64,000 nt of DNA from Bosea sp. AS-1 (GTDB taxonomy: Bacteria; Pseudomonadota; Alphaproteobacteria; Rhizobiales; Beijerinckiaceae), in NCBI RefSeq assembly GCF_002220095.1, contig NZ_CP022372.1, positions 778,501-842,500 on the forward strand, given 5' to 3'. Made by a program: the position numbers and the translations under genes. This document shows positions 55,431 to 63,720 of the stretch, in pieces. The notes beneath the pieces were generated by a model. It was not told the origin of the DNA and ran no database searches. It saw only the letters and a list, made by a program, of their open reading frames with translations. How positions within the stretch are numbered: position 1 is the first letter of the stretch; the number at the start of each line of letters is the position of its first letter.

Positions 55431-56246
55431 TCACCAATCCTCAATCCGCGCGATGTCACCGACGAAGCTCCCTTCGGCCATGGTGCCGCCGATGACGCGG
55501 CTGGCAAGCCGGTCGGGATCCTCCGGCGGGACTGCCGCCATGACGGCCTCCGCATAATCGTCGGCGCTGTCCTGCGGTCGATAGCCCAGGCGCCATGCCG
55601 TGGCGTTGTCGAAGAAGCTGCGGGCGTTGTCGGAGATGCCGTAGACGACGGCGAAGCGTAGGGCTTCGTGCTCCAAACCGATCCGAACCAATTGCGCGAG
55701 ATCGCGCGGGCTCGTCCAGATGGCGAGGCGGCGGCGGTCGACCGGCCGATCCCCCATGAAGCCGACCCGGATGGCCAACACCCGCAACCCGAACTGATCG
55801 GCAAAGAAGGCGCCCGCCTGCTCGCCGAAAGCCTTGGTCAAACCGTAGCGGCTGTCCGGGCGCAGCAGGACATCAGAACCAATCCGCCTGTGGCGTGGGT
55901 AATGGCCGACCACGTGATGCGAGCTGGTGAAAACCACCCGCTCGATGCCGGCGGCCCGTGCGGCGTCGAACACGTTCCAGGCCCCTTGGACATTGCCCGC
56001 GATCTGCTCCTCGATTCCGGCTTCGGTGGTGCAGCCGGCGAGATGCACCACGGCCGAGGCGCCCTGCAGGGCCTCAGCCAGCGCAGCCTTGTCCGCGATG
56101 TCGCCGAGGACGACCTCTTCATTCGTCGCGAGATCCGCGATGGCATTGCGATCGAACAGGCGGAGACGATAGCTCCCCCGCAGCAAGGGCCGGATGGCTC
56201 GCCCCACGACGCCGCCGGCGCCGGTGATCAGGATGGTCTTCGTCAC
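55431..56246 (-). CDS. udh: Uronate dehydrogenase-like NAD-dependent oxidoreductase
   Basis: A 271-residue extended SDR very like Agrobacterium uronate dehydrogenase, which oxidises D-galacturonate or D-glucuronate to the aldarolactone. Gly-Ala-Gly-Gly-Val-Val-Gly at residues 9-15 binds NAD. The catalytic Ser in Thr-Ser-Ser-His-His, Tyr134 and Lys138 (Tyr-Gly-Leu-Thr-Lys) are present. The start overlaps the aldose epimerase stop by four bases. Substrate could also be another sugar or aldehyde. Confidence 0.88.
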   Translation of the reverse strand: MTKTILITGAGGVVGRAIRPLLRGSYRLRLFDRNAIADLATNEEVVLGDIADKAALAEALQGASAVVHLAGCTTEAGIEEQIAGNVQGAWNVFDAARAAGIERVVFTSSHHVVGHYPRHRRIGSDVLLRPDSRYGLTKAFGEQAGAFFADQFGLRVLAIRVGFMGDRPVDRRRLAIWTSPRDLAQLVRIGLEHEALRFAVVYGISDNARSFFDNATAWRLGYRPQDSADDYAEAVMAAVPPEDPDRLASRVIGGTMAEGSFVGDIARIEDW

Positions 56247-57208
56247 GGATCGATCTCCCGGCCGGCAGCCGGCTTTGCGCCTCTTCGACCGGGGCCGAGC
56301 TCGACCCAGGCGCTGAAGCTGGCGCCGGCTTCAAGCAGATGCGTGCCGGTGCCCGCGATGCCGTCGGCCGCCAGGTTGAAGCCGTTCGCGACATGGGAGA
56401 CCGGCTCGACGCAGAGATAGGCGTCATCATCCGGCCGATGCAGAACGAGGTGCGAGAGCGCGGGGCTTGTTGTGACACGGACGCTATGGCCGTCGGCATG
56501 GCTGATCTCCAGCCCGGTCCAGTCCGAGAGATAGCTGGTCCGGCTTCCGACTGCGTCGGCCGGTATCGTCTCGCCGGTTGCGACATAATCCTCGCCATAG
56601 AGCCAGCGTCGCCGGGCATCGTGACGGATCTCCGCGTCGGGCGACCAGGCCAGGTAGGGGTGCCAGCCGAGCCCGACCGGGAAAGCCTCGATGCCGCGGT
56701 TTTCGATGCTCAGTTCGATGCGCAAGGTCTCCGGCGTGAGTTCGAAGGATTGCCGGGCAAGATAGGGCCAGGGCCAGTCGCCATCCGGGGCGGCGGAGAG
56801 CGTCAGTGCGGCTCTCGTCGGGGCGCTGGATTCAACCTCCCATTCGCGAAGATGTGCCGTGCCATGGAGGCTGTGCGGAGCGGCGTCAGGATGTGGTTCG
56901 ACGGACCACACGCGGCCAGCATGGTGCAAGCAGCCGCCGGCGATGCGGTTGGAATAGGGAATGAGCGGATAGGCACCCCCTTTCGGCCAGCGCCGAGGCT
57001 CGGCCGGCCAGGCGCGCAGGGGCACGACGAGATCGCGCGGGGCTGTGCCGGACAGGTCGCGAAGCGTGGCAAGGCGCCCGCCTTCCTTGGGCGATACGGT
57101 CGCCTCCAGCATGTCCGACCGCAGCACCAGCCTCCCGCCTTCATGGACGGGAACTGCTTGCTGCACGTCCTCGCGCCGTGTCGCAGGAAGCTCCATGGTT
57201 TCAGCCAT
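56243..57208 (-). CDS. Aldose 1-epimerase family protein
   Basis: A 321-residue galactose-mutarotase-like protein with Pro-Tyr-Ser-Asn-Arg-Ile near residue 85, the His of Leu-His-Gly-Thr-Ala, the Gly-Leu-Gly-Trp-His-Pro-Tyr motif and Val-Glu-Pro-Val-Ser-His near the end. It interconverts sugar anomers, which speeds up use of a uronic acid by the next enzyme. It overlaps udh by four bases and is 18 bases after the SnoaL-like gene. Confidence 0.93.
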   Translation of the reverse strand: MAETMELPATRREDVQQAVPVHEGGRLVLRSDMLEATVSPKEGGRLATLRDLSGTAPRDLVVPLRAWPAEPRRWPKGGAYPLIPYSNRIAGGCLHHAGRVWSVEPHPDAAPHSLHGTAHLREWEVESSAPTRAALTLSAAPDGDWPWPYLARQSFELTPETLRIELSIENRGIEAFPVGLGWHPYLAWSPDAEIRHDARRRWLYGEDYVATGETIPADAVGSRTSYLSDWTGLEISHADGHSVRVTTSPALSHLVLHRPDDDAYLCVEPVSHVANGFNLAADGIAGTGTHLLEAGASFSAWVELGPGRRGAKPAAGREIDP

Positions 57209-57226
57209 CCCCGCCGGTCTCTTTGG

Positions 57227-57679
57227 CTAGGCTTGCGGACCGAGGTGATAGCCGCGGCCGGCATAGTCGAACTCGACCAGCTCGCTGATCGGCAGGCTGC
57301 CGTCGGCAGCCGAGGCGTAATAGGCTCGGATCTCGCGGATCAGGCCGCTCTTCTCGTCGAAGACATACCATTCGTCGCCGCGCAGCGCGGTCTTGGCGCT
57401 GGGCTTCCAATGCGTCCATTCGATCACGGCTTCCGGCGCGGTCGAGGAACACAGGATTTTCTCGATGGTCCAGCGCGAGCCGAGGTTTTCGACGCACCAG
57501 ACCCATTTGCGGGCGATCACGTCGGCGGTCCGCCACGGGATCTCGGGCAGGCCCGGCGGGAAATAATGGACGGCGTCGGGGGTGAAGCAGGAGACGAGCA
57601 TGGCGTAGTCGCCAGCGTTGCAGGCTTCGAAATAGCGCCGGATCGCCTTTTCCATGAAGGCGGGAGTGATCTCAACCAT
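57227..57679 (-). CDS. SnoaL/NTF2-like protein
   Basis: A 150-residue single-domain protein with the cone-shaped NTF2 fold: a long first helix (Arg-Arg-Tyr-Phe-Glu-Ala-Cys-Asn-Ala-Gly-Asp-Tyr), Phe-Thr-Pro-Asp-Ala-Val and a Tyr/Trp-rich sheet. Members are isomerases, hydrolases or ligand binders. Within this cluster it may act on a sugar acid or lactone, but no function is proven. Its start overlaps the end of the RraA-like gene by eight bases. Confidence 0.88.
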   Translation of the reverse strand: MVEITPAFMEKAIRRYFEACNAGDYAMLVSCFTPDAVHYFPPGLPEIPWRTADVIARKWVWCVENLGSRWTIEKILCSSTAPEAVIEWTHWKPSAKTALRGDEWYVFDEKSGLIREIRAYYASAADGSLPISELVEFDYAGRGYHLGPQA

Positions 57680-58460
57680 GGCTGGCCTCCGCACGAATGC
57701 GCGTGATGTCCTCCTCGCGAGCGCCGGCCTTCTGCCAGGCTTCGAAGTCGGCACGGGTTTGCGGCGTCGGCGGATAGACGCCGTAGAGCCCTTCGCCGGA
57801 GGCTATGCGCTTGACCAGATAGCCTTCCAGGATGTCGCGCTTCTCACCGGCGTCGGCGATCTCAGCAGCCAAACGGCGCGGCACCACCGTGACGCCGTCC
57901 CCGTCGCCGACGAGGATGTCACCGGGGTAGATGGCAACCCCGGCGCAGGAGATCGGCACATTGAGATCGGCGGCATGATGGGTCGACAGCCGGGTCGAGG
58001 CGACCACGTCGCGGGCATAGGCAGGGAACGGCATCGCGGCGATCTCCTGGCCGTCGCGGAAAGCGCCGTCGGTGACGACACCAGCCACGCCCTTCACCAT
58101 CATCCGCGTCAGCAGGACGTTGCCCGCCGAGGCGGATGAAATGTCGCCGCGGCTGTCGATGACCAGCACCTCGCCCGGGCCAATCTGCTCGACCGCCTCC
58201 CACTGGAGATTGTCCGGGTTCGGATAGGGAGTGAGGGTCGCGTAGGTGTCGATATCCTCGCGAGCCGGGATGAAGCGCATCGTGAAGGCTTCGCCGGCGA
58301 ATTTCGCGGCGTTCGGGTTCAGCGCCTTCAGCCCGACAAGGAAGCACTGGCGCAGGCCGCGGCGGAACAACTCGGTGGTGAGCGACCCGCTGCTGATCGT
58401 CTTCAGCCGGTCGATCACCCCCTGCGGGACGGCGTCGGGGTGTTGCGTGGGTGAGGTCAT
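57672..58460 (-). CDS. RraA-like / HMG aldolase family protein
   Basis: A 262-residue protein with the RraA fold: Gly-Ser-Leu-Thr-Thr-Glu-Leu-Phe, Gly-Pro-Gly-Glu-Val-Leu-Val-Ile-Asp, Gly-Val-Val-Thr-Asp-Gly-Ala-Phe-Arg-Asp and Gly-Asp-Gly-Asp-Gly-Val-Thr-Val-Val-Pro. In this family Arg-Asp in the middle binds Mg and pyruvate; members cleave 4-hydroxy-4-methyl-2-oxoglutarate, oxaloacetate or acylpyruvates, others act as hydratases or dehydratases in sugar acid breakdown. The latter is favoured by context. It is the first gene of the minus-strand cluster, divergent from the IclR fusion. Confidence 0.9.
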   Translation of the reverse strand: MTSPTQHPDAVPQGVIDRLKTISSGSLTTELFRRGLRQCFLVGLKALNPNAAKFAGEAFTMRFIPAREDIDTYATLTPYPNPDNLQWEAVEQIGPGEVLVIDSRGDISSASAGNVLLTRMMVKGVAGVVTDGAFRDGQEIAAMPFPAYARDVVASTRLSTHHAADLNVPISCAGVAIYPGDILVGDGDGVTVVPRRLAAEIADAGEKRDILEGYLVKRIASGEGLYGVYPPTPQTRADFEAWQKAGAREEDITRIRAEASHG

Positions 58461-58551
58461 GAATCGCTGTCCGGCCGAAGGGGTTCTGCTCTCGAGCCGG
58501 CGATAGGTGATCCACGACCCCGGCCTTGACCTTTTTGACCTACATATTGAT

Positions 58552-58575
58552 CCTCGGAAAGCTTCGAAGCCGAGG
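58552..58575. promoter_or_regulatory. Inverted repeat in the divergent promoter region
   Basis: CCTCGG (58552-58557) and CCGAGG (58570-58575) flank an inner CTTCGAAG palindrome (58562-58569) between the divergent sugar-acid operon (start 58460) and the IclR-fusion gene (start 58612). Position suits an operator of that regulator. Confidence 0.5.
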
Positions 58576-58611
58576 TTTCGAGCTCTCTGTCTCACAATAT
58601 GGGATCATTCG

Positions 58612-60258
58612 ATGGCTGAACCGCATGCGGGGGCGATCCGATGGCTCCCCGATGATCGCAGCGATCAACCGGCCGTTGCCGGCACGGCCCTGATCGGCAA
58701 GGCCTTTCGGCTGATCGATCTGGTCGCGGCGGCCCCCGGCCTCGTGACGGCGGCCGAGCTTGCCGCTGCGACGGGATGGCCGAAGGCGACGCTCTACCGG
58801 ATTCTTGCCTCGGTCACCGCACATGGCTTCGTTCGCCTCGACCCGCAGTCCCAGGGCTATACCCTCGGCTACCGCCTGCTCGAGCTGGCGCAGAATGTCT
58901 GGGTCGCGCCCGATCTTGCTGCGGTCGCGAGCGTCGAGCTGCAGCGCCTGCGCGACATGACAGGGGAGACCGCCTATCTTGCCGTGCCCGATGACGGCAT
59001 GGTTCTGGCGCTCGGCAAGTTCGAAAGCCCGCACGATGTCCGCTCGGCCGCCCGGCTGGGCGTACGCAAGCCTCTGCACTGCACCAGCCAGGGCAAGGCG
59101 ATCCTCGCGTTCCTCCCGGAAGCGGAGGCCGAAGCCATGCTCGGCCATGAATCTCTGGAGCGCTTCACACCGCAGACGATCACCGATCGCGACACGCTGA
59201 TGACGCAGCTGCGCATCGTCCGGGCACGCGGCTATGCGATCGAAGACCAGGAGATCCTGTCGGGTAATCGTTGTGTCGGCGCACCGGTGCTCGACTCCAC
59301 CGGCCGGCCGATCGCGGCCATCAGCGTGGCCGGGCCGATCTATCGGCTGACCAGCGAAAGGGTAGCCCAGCTCGGTCCGGAGATCGCGAATGTGGCCCGC
59401 AACATCGGCCTGGCCCTGAGAGGCGCTCCGGTCCGGCAGTCGCAGGCCGGCACGCCCTGGCAGCCGCACGATGCCCACCGCCAGCCTGTCTTCTATGGCG
59501 CTCATCCGGTCTGGGATGCGGCGCGCTCATCCCTCGTCTGGGCCGATCGACTTGGGCCCACCCTCTACATGACGGAGGGATTCCGAACTGCGACATTCCG
59601 GCCCGAGCCAGGCGCGCCGATCGACGGGCTCGCTGTGACCGTCGACGGCGATGTCATCTTGCTCCTCGGCGGGCGGTTTCTCAGGATCAACAAGCAGGAA
59701 TGCCTTCAGGATCGCGCCGTTTCCGAGCTTGGCGGCGCGACCGCAATGGCAACCGATCCCGACGGACAGCCCTGGGCCGCCGTCCAACAGGGCGATGAAA
59801 CCCGGATCGGCAGGCTCGGCCGTGACGGGGCTATCGAACCCAGATGGACCCTGCGCAAGCGGATCGGTGCGCTCGCCTGGTCGCAGGCGAGCCGCCGGCT
59901 TTTTGCGTCCGATCCCGAGAGCGGGACGATCTATCTGCTCGAACGCGACGGTTCGACGCCCCGGTTATACACGCGGATACCGCGCGTCTCGGGCGAGCCG
60001 CGCAGCCTCGCCGTGGATGCGGATGATCGGCTTTGGGTCGGACTCTATGACGGCTGGAGCATCGCGCGACTGACGACCGAGGGCGAAATCGAACGATTGC
60101 TGCCGCTGCCCGTGCCGCGCCCGACCGGCCTCGCCTTTGGCGGTGAAGGCAAGGACCGCATCTACGTCACCACCGCGCGGATCGACCTTGCCCGCGAGGT
60201 CTTGGAAAAAGCGCCGCTCTCGGGTCACTTGCTGGTTGCCTCGACGATCGCCGGCTGA
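58612..60258 (+). CDS. IclR-family regulator fused to an SMP-30/gluconolactonase-like beta-propeller
   Basis: A 548-residue fusion. Residues about 25-85 are the IclR winged HTH (Gly-Lys-Ala-Phe-Arg-Leu-Ile-Asp-Leu, Thr-Leu-Tyr-Arg-Ile-Leu). Residues 95-270 are the IclR effector domain, with Gly-Lys-Ala-Ile-Leu-Ala-Phe and Gly-Asn-Arg-Cys-Val-Gly-Ala-Pro-Val-Leu. Residues about 290-548 are an SMP-30-like six-blade propeller. The three metal-binding positions of active SMP-30 lactonases appear replaced: Glu by Ala297 (Gly-Ala-His-Pro-Val-Trp), Asn by Gly419 and Asp by Arg464 (Pro-Arg-Ser-Leu). The propeller is therefore probably a ligand sensor for a sugar acid or lactone. ATG 58612 has GGGA eight bases upstream; the longer frame from 58507 has no good start. 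Confidence 0.92.
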   Translation: MAEPHAGAIRWLPDDRSDQPAVAGTALIGKAFRLIDLVAAAPGLVTAAELAAATGWPKATLYRILASVTAHGFVRLDPQSQGYTLGYRLLELAQNVWVAPDLAAVASVELQRLRDMTGETAYLAVPDDGMVLALGKFESPHDVRSAARLGVRKPLHCTSQGKAILAFLPEAEAEAMLGHESLERFTPQTITDRDTLMTQLRIVRARGYAIEDQEILSGNRCVGAPVLDSTGRPIAAISVAGPIYRLTSERVAQLGPEIANVARNIGLALRGAPVRQSQAGTPWQPHDAHRQPVFYGAHPVWDAARSSLVWADRLGPTLYMTEGFRTATFRPEPGAPIDGLAVTVDGDVILLLGGRFLRINKQECLQDRAVSELGGATAMATDPDGQPWAAVQQGDETRIGRLGRDGAIEPRWTLRKRIGALAWSQASRRLFASDPESGTIYLLERDGSTPRLYTRIPRVSGEPRSLAVDADDRLWVGLYDGWSIARLTTEGEIERLLPLPVPRPTGLAFGGEGKDRIYVTTARIDLAREVLEKAPLSGHLLVASTIAG

Positions 60259-60268
60259 CCTGTCGGGC

Positions 60269-60296
60269 GCGTGGCCGGCCCATGAGACGGCCACGC
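60269..60296. terminator. Hairpin between convergent genes, possible bidirectional terminator
   Basis: GCGTGGCCG (60269-60277) and CGGCCACGC (60288-60296) form a perfect 9-bp stem with a 10-base loop, in the 49-base gap between the IclR fusion and the DHDPS-like gene. No T-run. Confidence 0.5.
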
Positions 60297-60307
60297 CACG
60301 GAAACCT

Positions 60308-61207
60308 TCAAGCCGCTATATCCGGCGAACTCGTCAGCAGCTCTGCCACCTGACGCTTCGCCGATTCCGGCAGCGGCAAGATTGGTGGCGGTGGCTTGCT
60401 GTGGCAAAGGTCAAGCTGCTCGGCGAGCGCATAGACGACCCGCAGGCTGGAGTATTGCCTGAACACATTCCAGATCGGGGCCAATTCGCCATTGAGCCGG
60501 CGCGCTTCGGCAGCTTCGCCCTTCTGGGCCGACCTGACGAGCTTCAGGCAGATGTTTGGCAAGAGGCCGCCGAGCACGCTGTACCAGGTGTCGGCCCCGG
60601 CGAGCAGGGTCTCCGTCGCCATCCAGTCGCCGCTGCAGCCGATCGAAAATCCTTTCGGTACAATCCTGCTCTGCTCGGCCAGGTTGCGGCCGGTGTCTTC
60701 GGCGCTCCAGCCCGGATTCTTGATCGCGACGATGCCTGGCACGTTGGAGAGGCGGCCGATGAGTTCGGGCGTGAAGCGGAAATGCGTGGTACCGGGATTG
60801 TCGTAGATGACGATGGGCAAGCCGCTCTCGCGCGCGGCCGTCGAAAAATGCTCAAACACCTCGTCATCGGTCAGCGGTGTGTAGGAGGCTGCAGAGAGCA
60901 AGCCGGCGGCCGCGCCGATGGCTTTGGCATCCTGGGCAAGCCTGATCGCGTCATCCGTGCGCAGAGCGCCGATCCCGACGATGACCGGGGTCCGGCTCGC
61001 CACTTCGTCGATGGCTGCTTCGACAGCCCGCCGACGCTCCTCGATGGTCAGATACATGTAGGTGCCGGTGCTGCCGAGCAGGCCGATCGAATCGACCCCG
61101 GCTGAAGCGAGCCGGGCAACCAGCCTGCGCAGCGCCGCGATGTCGATCCGGCCGGCCTGATCGGCAGGCGTGATTGGAAATGCGGATAGGCCGCCGGGAA
61201 CAGTCAT
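60308..61207 (-). CDS. DHDPS/NAL-family aldolase or dehydratase
   Basis: A 299-residue TIM-barrel protein of the dihydrodipicolinate synthase family. The Schiff-base Lys163 (Ala-Ile-Lys-Asn-Pro) and Tyr135 (Val-Ile-Tyr-Asp-Asn-Pro-Gly) are present; the GTTGE-like motif reads Gly-Ser-Thr-Gly-Thr (46-50). Not a true DapA by context: likely acts on a 2-keto acid such as 2-keto-3-deoxy-sugar acid. It may belong to the sugar-acid pathway or to the MocR-controlled YggS pair; it follows YggS by 16 bases. Start ATG 61207 is chosen; the frame opens 87 bases further upstream, overlapping YggS. Confidence 0.9.
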   Translation of the reverse strand: MTVPGGLSAFPITPADQAGRIDIAALRRLVARLASAGVDSIGLLGSTGTYMYLTIEERRRAVEAAIDEVASRTPVIVGIGALRTDDAIRLAQDAKAIGAAAGLLSAASYTPLTDDEVFEHFSTAARESGLPIVIYDNPGTTHFRFTPELIGRLSNVPGIVAIKNPGWSAEDTGRNLAEQSRIVPKGFSIGCSGDWMATETLLAGADTWYSVLGGLLPNICLKLVRSAQKGEAAEARRLNGELAPIWNVFRQYSSLRVVYALAEQLDLCHSKPPPPILPLPESAKRQVAELLTSSPDIAA

Positions 61208-61223
61208 GGTTCGGAATCTCTCG

Positions 61224-62084
61224 TCAGTGGGGAGCAAGGCCTGGCCAGTAATGCCCGTCCGGAGTGGGGCGTTTCCCGAAGATGGCCTGGCCAACGCGAA
61301 CGACGGTCGCGCCTTCTTCTATGGCTTCTTCGAAATCGCCGGTCATGCCCATCGACAGTCCGGTCAGACCTGCGTGGCGCCTGATCGCCTGGTCACGCAG
61401 GGTACGCAGAAGCGCAAAACAGGGGCGAACCTTCGCCATGTCGGCGCTGAAGAGCGCCAGCGTCATGAGACCGCGTGGCTTCAGGCGCGGGAACTGGTGG
61501 AGAGTATCGACGAACGGCAGCAGCGCATCGGGATGCAGTCCGAACTTGCTCTCCTCGCCGGATGTGTTGACCTGCACATAGATGTCGAGGGTGCGGTCCT
61601 CGCGCTCCAGTCGGGCGTTGAGAAGCTCGGCCAGGCGCAAGCTGTCGAGTGCGTGAAACTCCTGGGCGAACTGGGTGAGATACTTCACCTTGTTGGTCTG
61701 AAGATGCCCGACGATGCTCCAGTCGATCGCAAGATCGCCCAGGGCCTCGCGCTTCGCTATGGCTTCCTGGATCTTGTTCTCGCCGAACGAGCGGATGCCG
61801 GCCGCATAGGCGAAGCGCAGGACAGGGGCAGGTACCGTCTTGGTGATGGGAAGCAGCCGCACCGAGCTGCGGTCACGCCCGACCCGTTCGCAAGCGCGGG
61901 CGATCCGGTCTTCCACGGATGCCAGATTGGCCCGGAAGGTCGCCAAAGGATCGTTGCCGAAGCGCTGAAGCTCGTCGGGGGAAAGCCGTGTGTCGCTGCA
62001 GGCCAAAGAACCGGAATCGGGATAGGCGGCGCCGCGCTGCGATGTCCGGAAGCTGGCTTCCTGTTGCCTGTCGGTCCTGCTCAT
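61224..62084 (-). CDS. YggS-family PLP homeostasis protein
   Basis: A 286-residue PLP-binding TIM barrel like YggS/PROSC. The PLP Lys82 is in Leu-Pro-Ile-Thr-Lys-Thr-Val; Gly-Glu-Asn-Lys-Ile-Gln-Glu-Ala, Trp-Ser-Ile-Val-Gly-His-Leu-Gln-Thr-Asn-Lys and Leu-Ser-Met-Gly-Met-Thr-Gly-Asp-Phe are family marks. The first 45 residues are an extra N-terminal extension rich in Ser/Arg/Gln without signal features; the only ATG in this region is 62084, but a downstream TTG or GTG start cannot be excluded. It is divergent from a PLP-binding MocR regulator, which makes control by PLP plausible. Confidence 0.92.
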   Translation of the reverse strand: MSRTDRQQEASFRTSQRGAAYPDSGSLACSDTRLSPDELQRFGNDPLATFRANLASVEDRIARACERVGRDRSSVRLLPITKTVPAPVLRFAYAAGIRSFGENKIQEAIAKREALGDLAIDWSIVGHLQTNKVKYLTQFAQEFHALDSLRLAELLNARLEREDRTLDIYVQVNTSGEESKFGLHPDALLPFVDTLHQFPRLKPRGLMTLALFSADMAKVRPCFALLRTLRDQAIRRHAGLTGLSMGMTGDFEEAIEEGATVVRVGQAIFGKRPTPDGHYWPGLAPH

Positions 62085-62146
62085 CGTCGTGTCGGGGCCT
62101 CTCGAATTCCCCTTCGCATAACGCGTTGCTGGATCATTCAGAACGA

Positions 62147-62178
62147 CCAGTTTATGAAAATTGAGCTGGGCCAGTTAG
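62147..62178. promoter_or_regulatory. Direct repeats in the yggS-mocR promoter region, candidate MocR operator
   Basis: CCAGTTTA (62147-62154) and CCAGTTAG (62171-62178) start 24 bases apart, so they lie nearly on one face of the helix. On the minus strand both read as ACTGG-type half sites. MocR proteins bind direct repeats in their divergent promoters; assignment here is inference. Confidence 0.5.
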
Positions 62179-62184
62179 AGTGCG

Positions 62185-63660
62185 ATGGCGATGAACTCCT
62201 CCAAGCCGCCGGGGGCCCGGCAAATCTATGAGACCTTGAGAGAGCAGGTGATTGCCGGCGTCTTCGGCGAAGACGGTCTATTGCCATCTTCGCGCGCGCT
62301 GGCCGTCGAGCTCGGGATCTCCCGAACGACCGTGACGGTCGCCTACGAGCAGCTGCTGGCCGAGGGGTTCATCACGGTCCGCCAGGGAGCAAGGCCGCGC
62401 GTCGCCTCCGCCGTCGTCGACAGGGGCGTGCCTGACAGCCGGCCGAAGCGCTCCGGGCCAATCCGGCTTTCAGCCTATGGCGAACGTATCCGGAGCGTCC
62501 CGGTCTGGCGCGACCAGGTGGCGAACCAGCTGGTCGCCGATTTTCGGTATGGCGATCTCGCGCCATCCGACTTTCCCGCCGGTATCTGGAAACGCGCGAT
62601 GAACGCTGTCATGGCACGCCGGCCCGGCCCGCTTGTCTATAACGATCCGCGCGGCTCGCGGCGCCTGCGCGTGGCGTTGCAGGGTTATCTTTGGCGGGCC
62701 CGGACGCTACGCTGCGAACTGAACCAGATCATGATCGTCAACGGCTCGCAGCAGGGTCTCGACCTGTGCGCGAGGCTGCTTCTCGATCCAGCCGATCGCT
62801 TCGTGATCGAGAACCCCTGCTATGCCATGGCCCGGCACGTCTTTTCCGGCACCGGAGCGTTAGCCGTGCCGATTGCCGTGGATGGCGAAGGGCTGAAGAC
62901 GGACATGCTCAGGGGTGTCGAGGCGCGGCTCGCCTATGTGACCCCGTCTCACCAGTTTCCTCTCGGGGGCGTGATGACGATCTCGCGCCGCCGCCAGCTG
63001 ATCGAATGGGCGCGGCAGAACGGCGCCTATGTGATCGAAGACGACTACGACAGCGAATATCGCTATGACATCAATCCGGTTCCGCCGTTGCATGGGTTGG
63101 GCAACAGCGACAACGTCGTCTATCTCGGAACGATCTCCAAGACGCTCTCGCCGACGCTGCGGATCGGCTACCTCGTTGTGCCGCCGGACCTGCAAGAGGT
63201 CTTCGCAACGGCCAAGCAACTGATCGATCGGCATTCTCCCGTTGCCGAGCAGGAGGCATTGGCTTCGCTCATCGAAAGCGGTGCCTATGAGAGCCATGTG
63301 CGGCGGGTCCGGCGCCTCAACGGTGAGCGGCGACAGACGCTCCTCAACAGGCTGCGCCTGGCATTCGGCGACAGGATCGCGATCGAGGGGGCCGATGCCG
63401 GCCTGCATATTGTCGTGCGGCTTGCCGATCTACCGAGCGTCCTGGAACTTGCCTTGATCGAAGAAGCGCGCCGGATCGGCATCGGCCTGCATTCCGTAAC
63501 CTCACTATACGACCCTGCCATTGCGGAGGCGCAATCGGACCGGCTCAGTCTCGTAATGGGCTATTCGGCATTGGAAATCCGGCAGATCGAGCGCGGTGTC
63601 GAGCTGCTGGCACAAGCCGTCGCATCGGTGAAAGGGCGCCTGGACGAACGGACGCGATAG
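62185..63660 (+). CDS. MocR-family regulator (GntR HTH plus aminotransferase fold), PdxR/TauR-like
   Basis: A 491-residue protein. The N-terminal GntR winged HTH has Leu-Pro-Ser-Ser-Arg-Ala-Leu-Ala and Ile-Ser-Arg-Thr-Thr-Val-Thr-Val-Ala-Tyr. The fold-type I aminotransferase domain runs from about residue 110, with Asp-Asp-Tyr-Asp-Ser-Glu-Tyr-Arg-Tyr (PLP-ring Asp and Tyr) and the Schiff-base Lys319 in Ser-Lys-Thr-Leu-Ser-Pro. Such proteins sense PLP or a PLP-amine adduct. It is divergent from YggS and the DHDPS-like gene; direct repeats lie in between. A second ATG at 62191 is also possible as start. Confidence 0.94.
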   Translation: MAMNSSKPPGARQIYETLREQVIAGVFGEDGLLPSSRALAVELGISRTTVTVAYEQLLAEGFITVRQGARPRVASAVVDRGVPDSRPKRSGPIRLSAYGERIRSVPVWRDQVANQLVADFRYGDLAPSDFPAGIWKRAMNAVMARRPGPLVYNDPRGSRRLRVALQGYLWRARTLRCELNQIMIVNGSQQGLDLCARLLLDPADRFVIENPCYAMARHVFSGTGALAVPIAVDGEGLKTDMLRGVEARLAYVTPSHQFPLGGVMTISRRRQLIEWARQNGAYVIEDDYDSEYRYDINPVPPLHGLGNSDNVVYLGTISKTLSPTLRIGYLVVPPDLQEVFATAKQLIDRHSPVAEQEALASLIESGAYESHVRRVRRLNGERRQTLLNRLRLAFGDRIAIEGADAGLHIVVRLADLPSVLELALIEEARRIGIGLHSVTSLYDPAIAEAQSDRLSLVMGYSALEIRQIERGVELLAQAVASVKGRLDERTR

Positions 63661-63662
63661 CG

Positions 63663-63684
63663 GCCCCGCAGGCATGGACGGGGC
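63663..63684 (+). terminator. Weak hairpin after the MocR gene
   Basis: GCCCCG (63663-63668) and CGGGGC (63679-63684), 10-base loop, two bases after the stop, followed by TTGT. A weak terminator at best. Confidence 0.4.
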
Positions 63685-63720
63685 TTGTCGTGCTCCGAGC
63701 AATGCGACTATCGTGAACCT

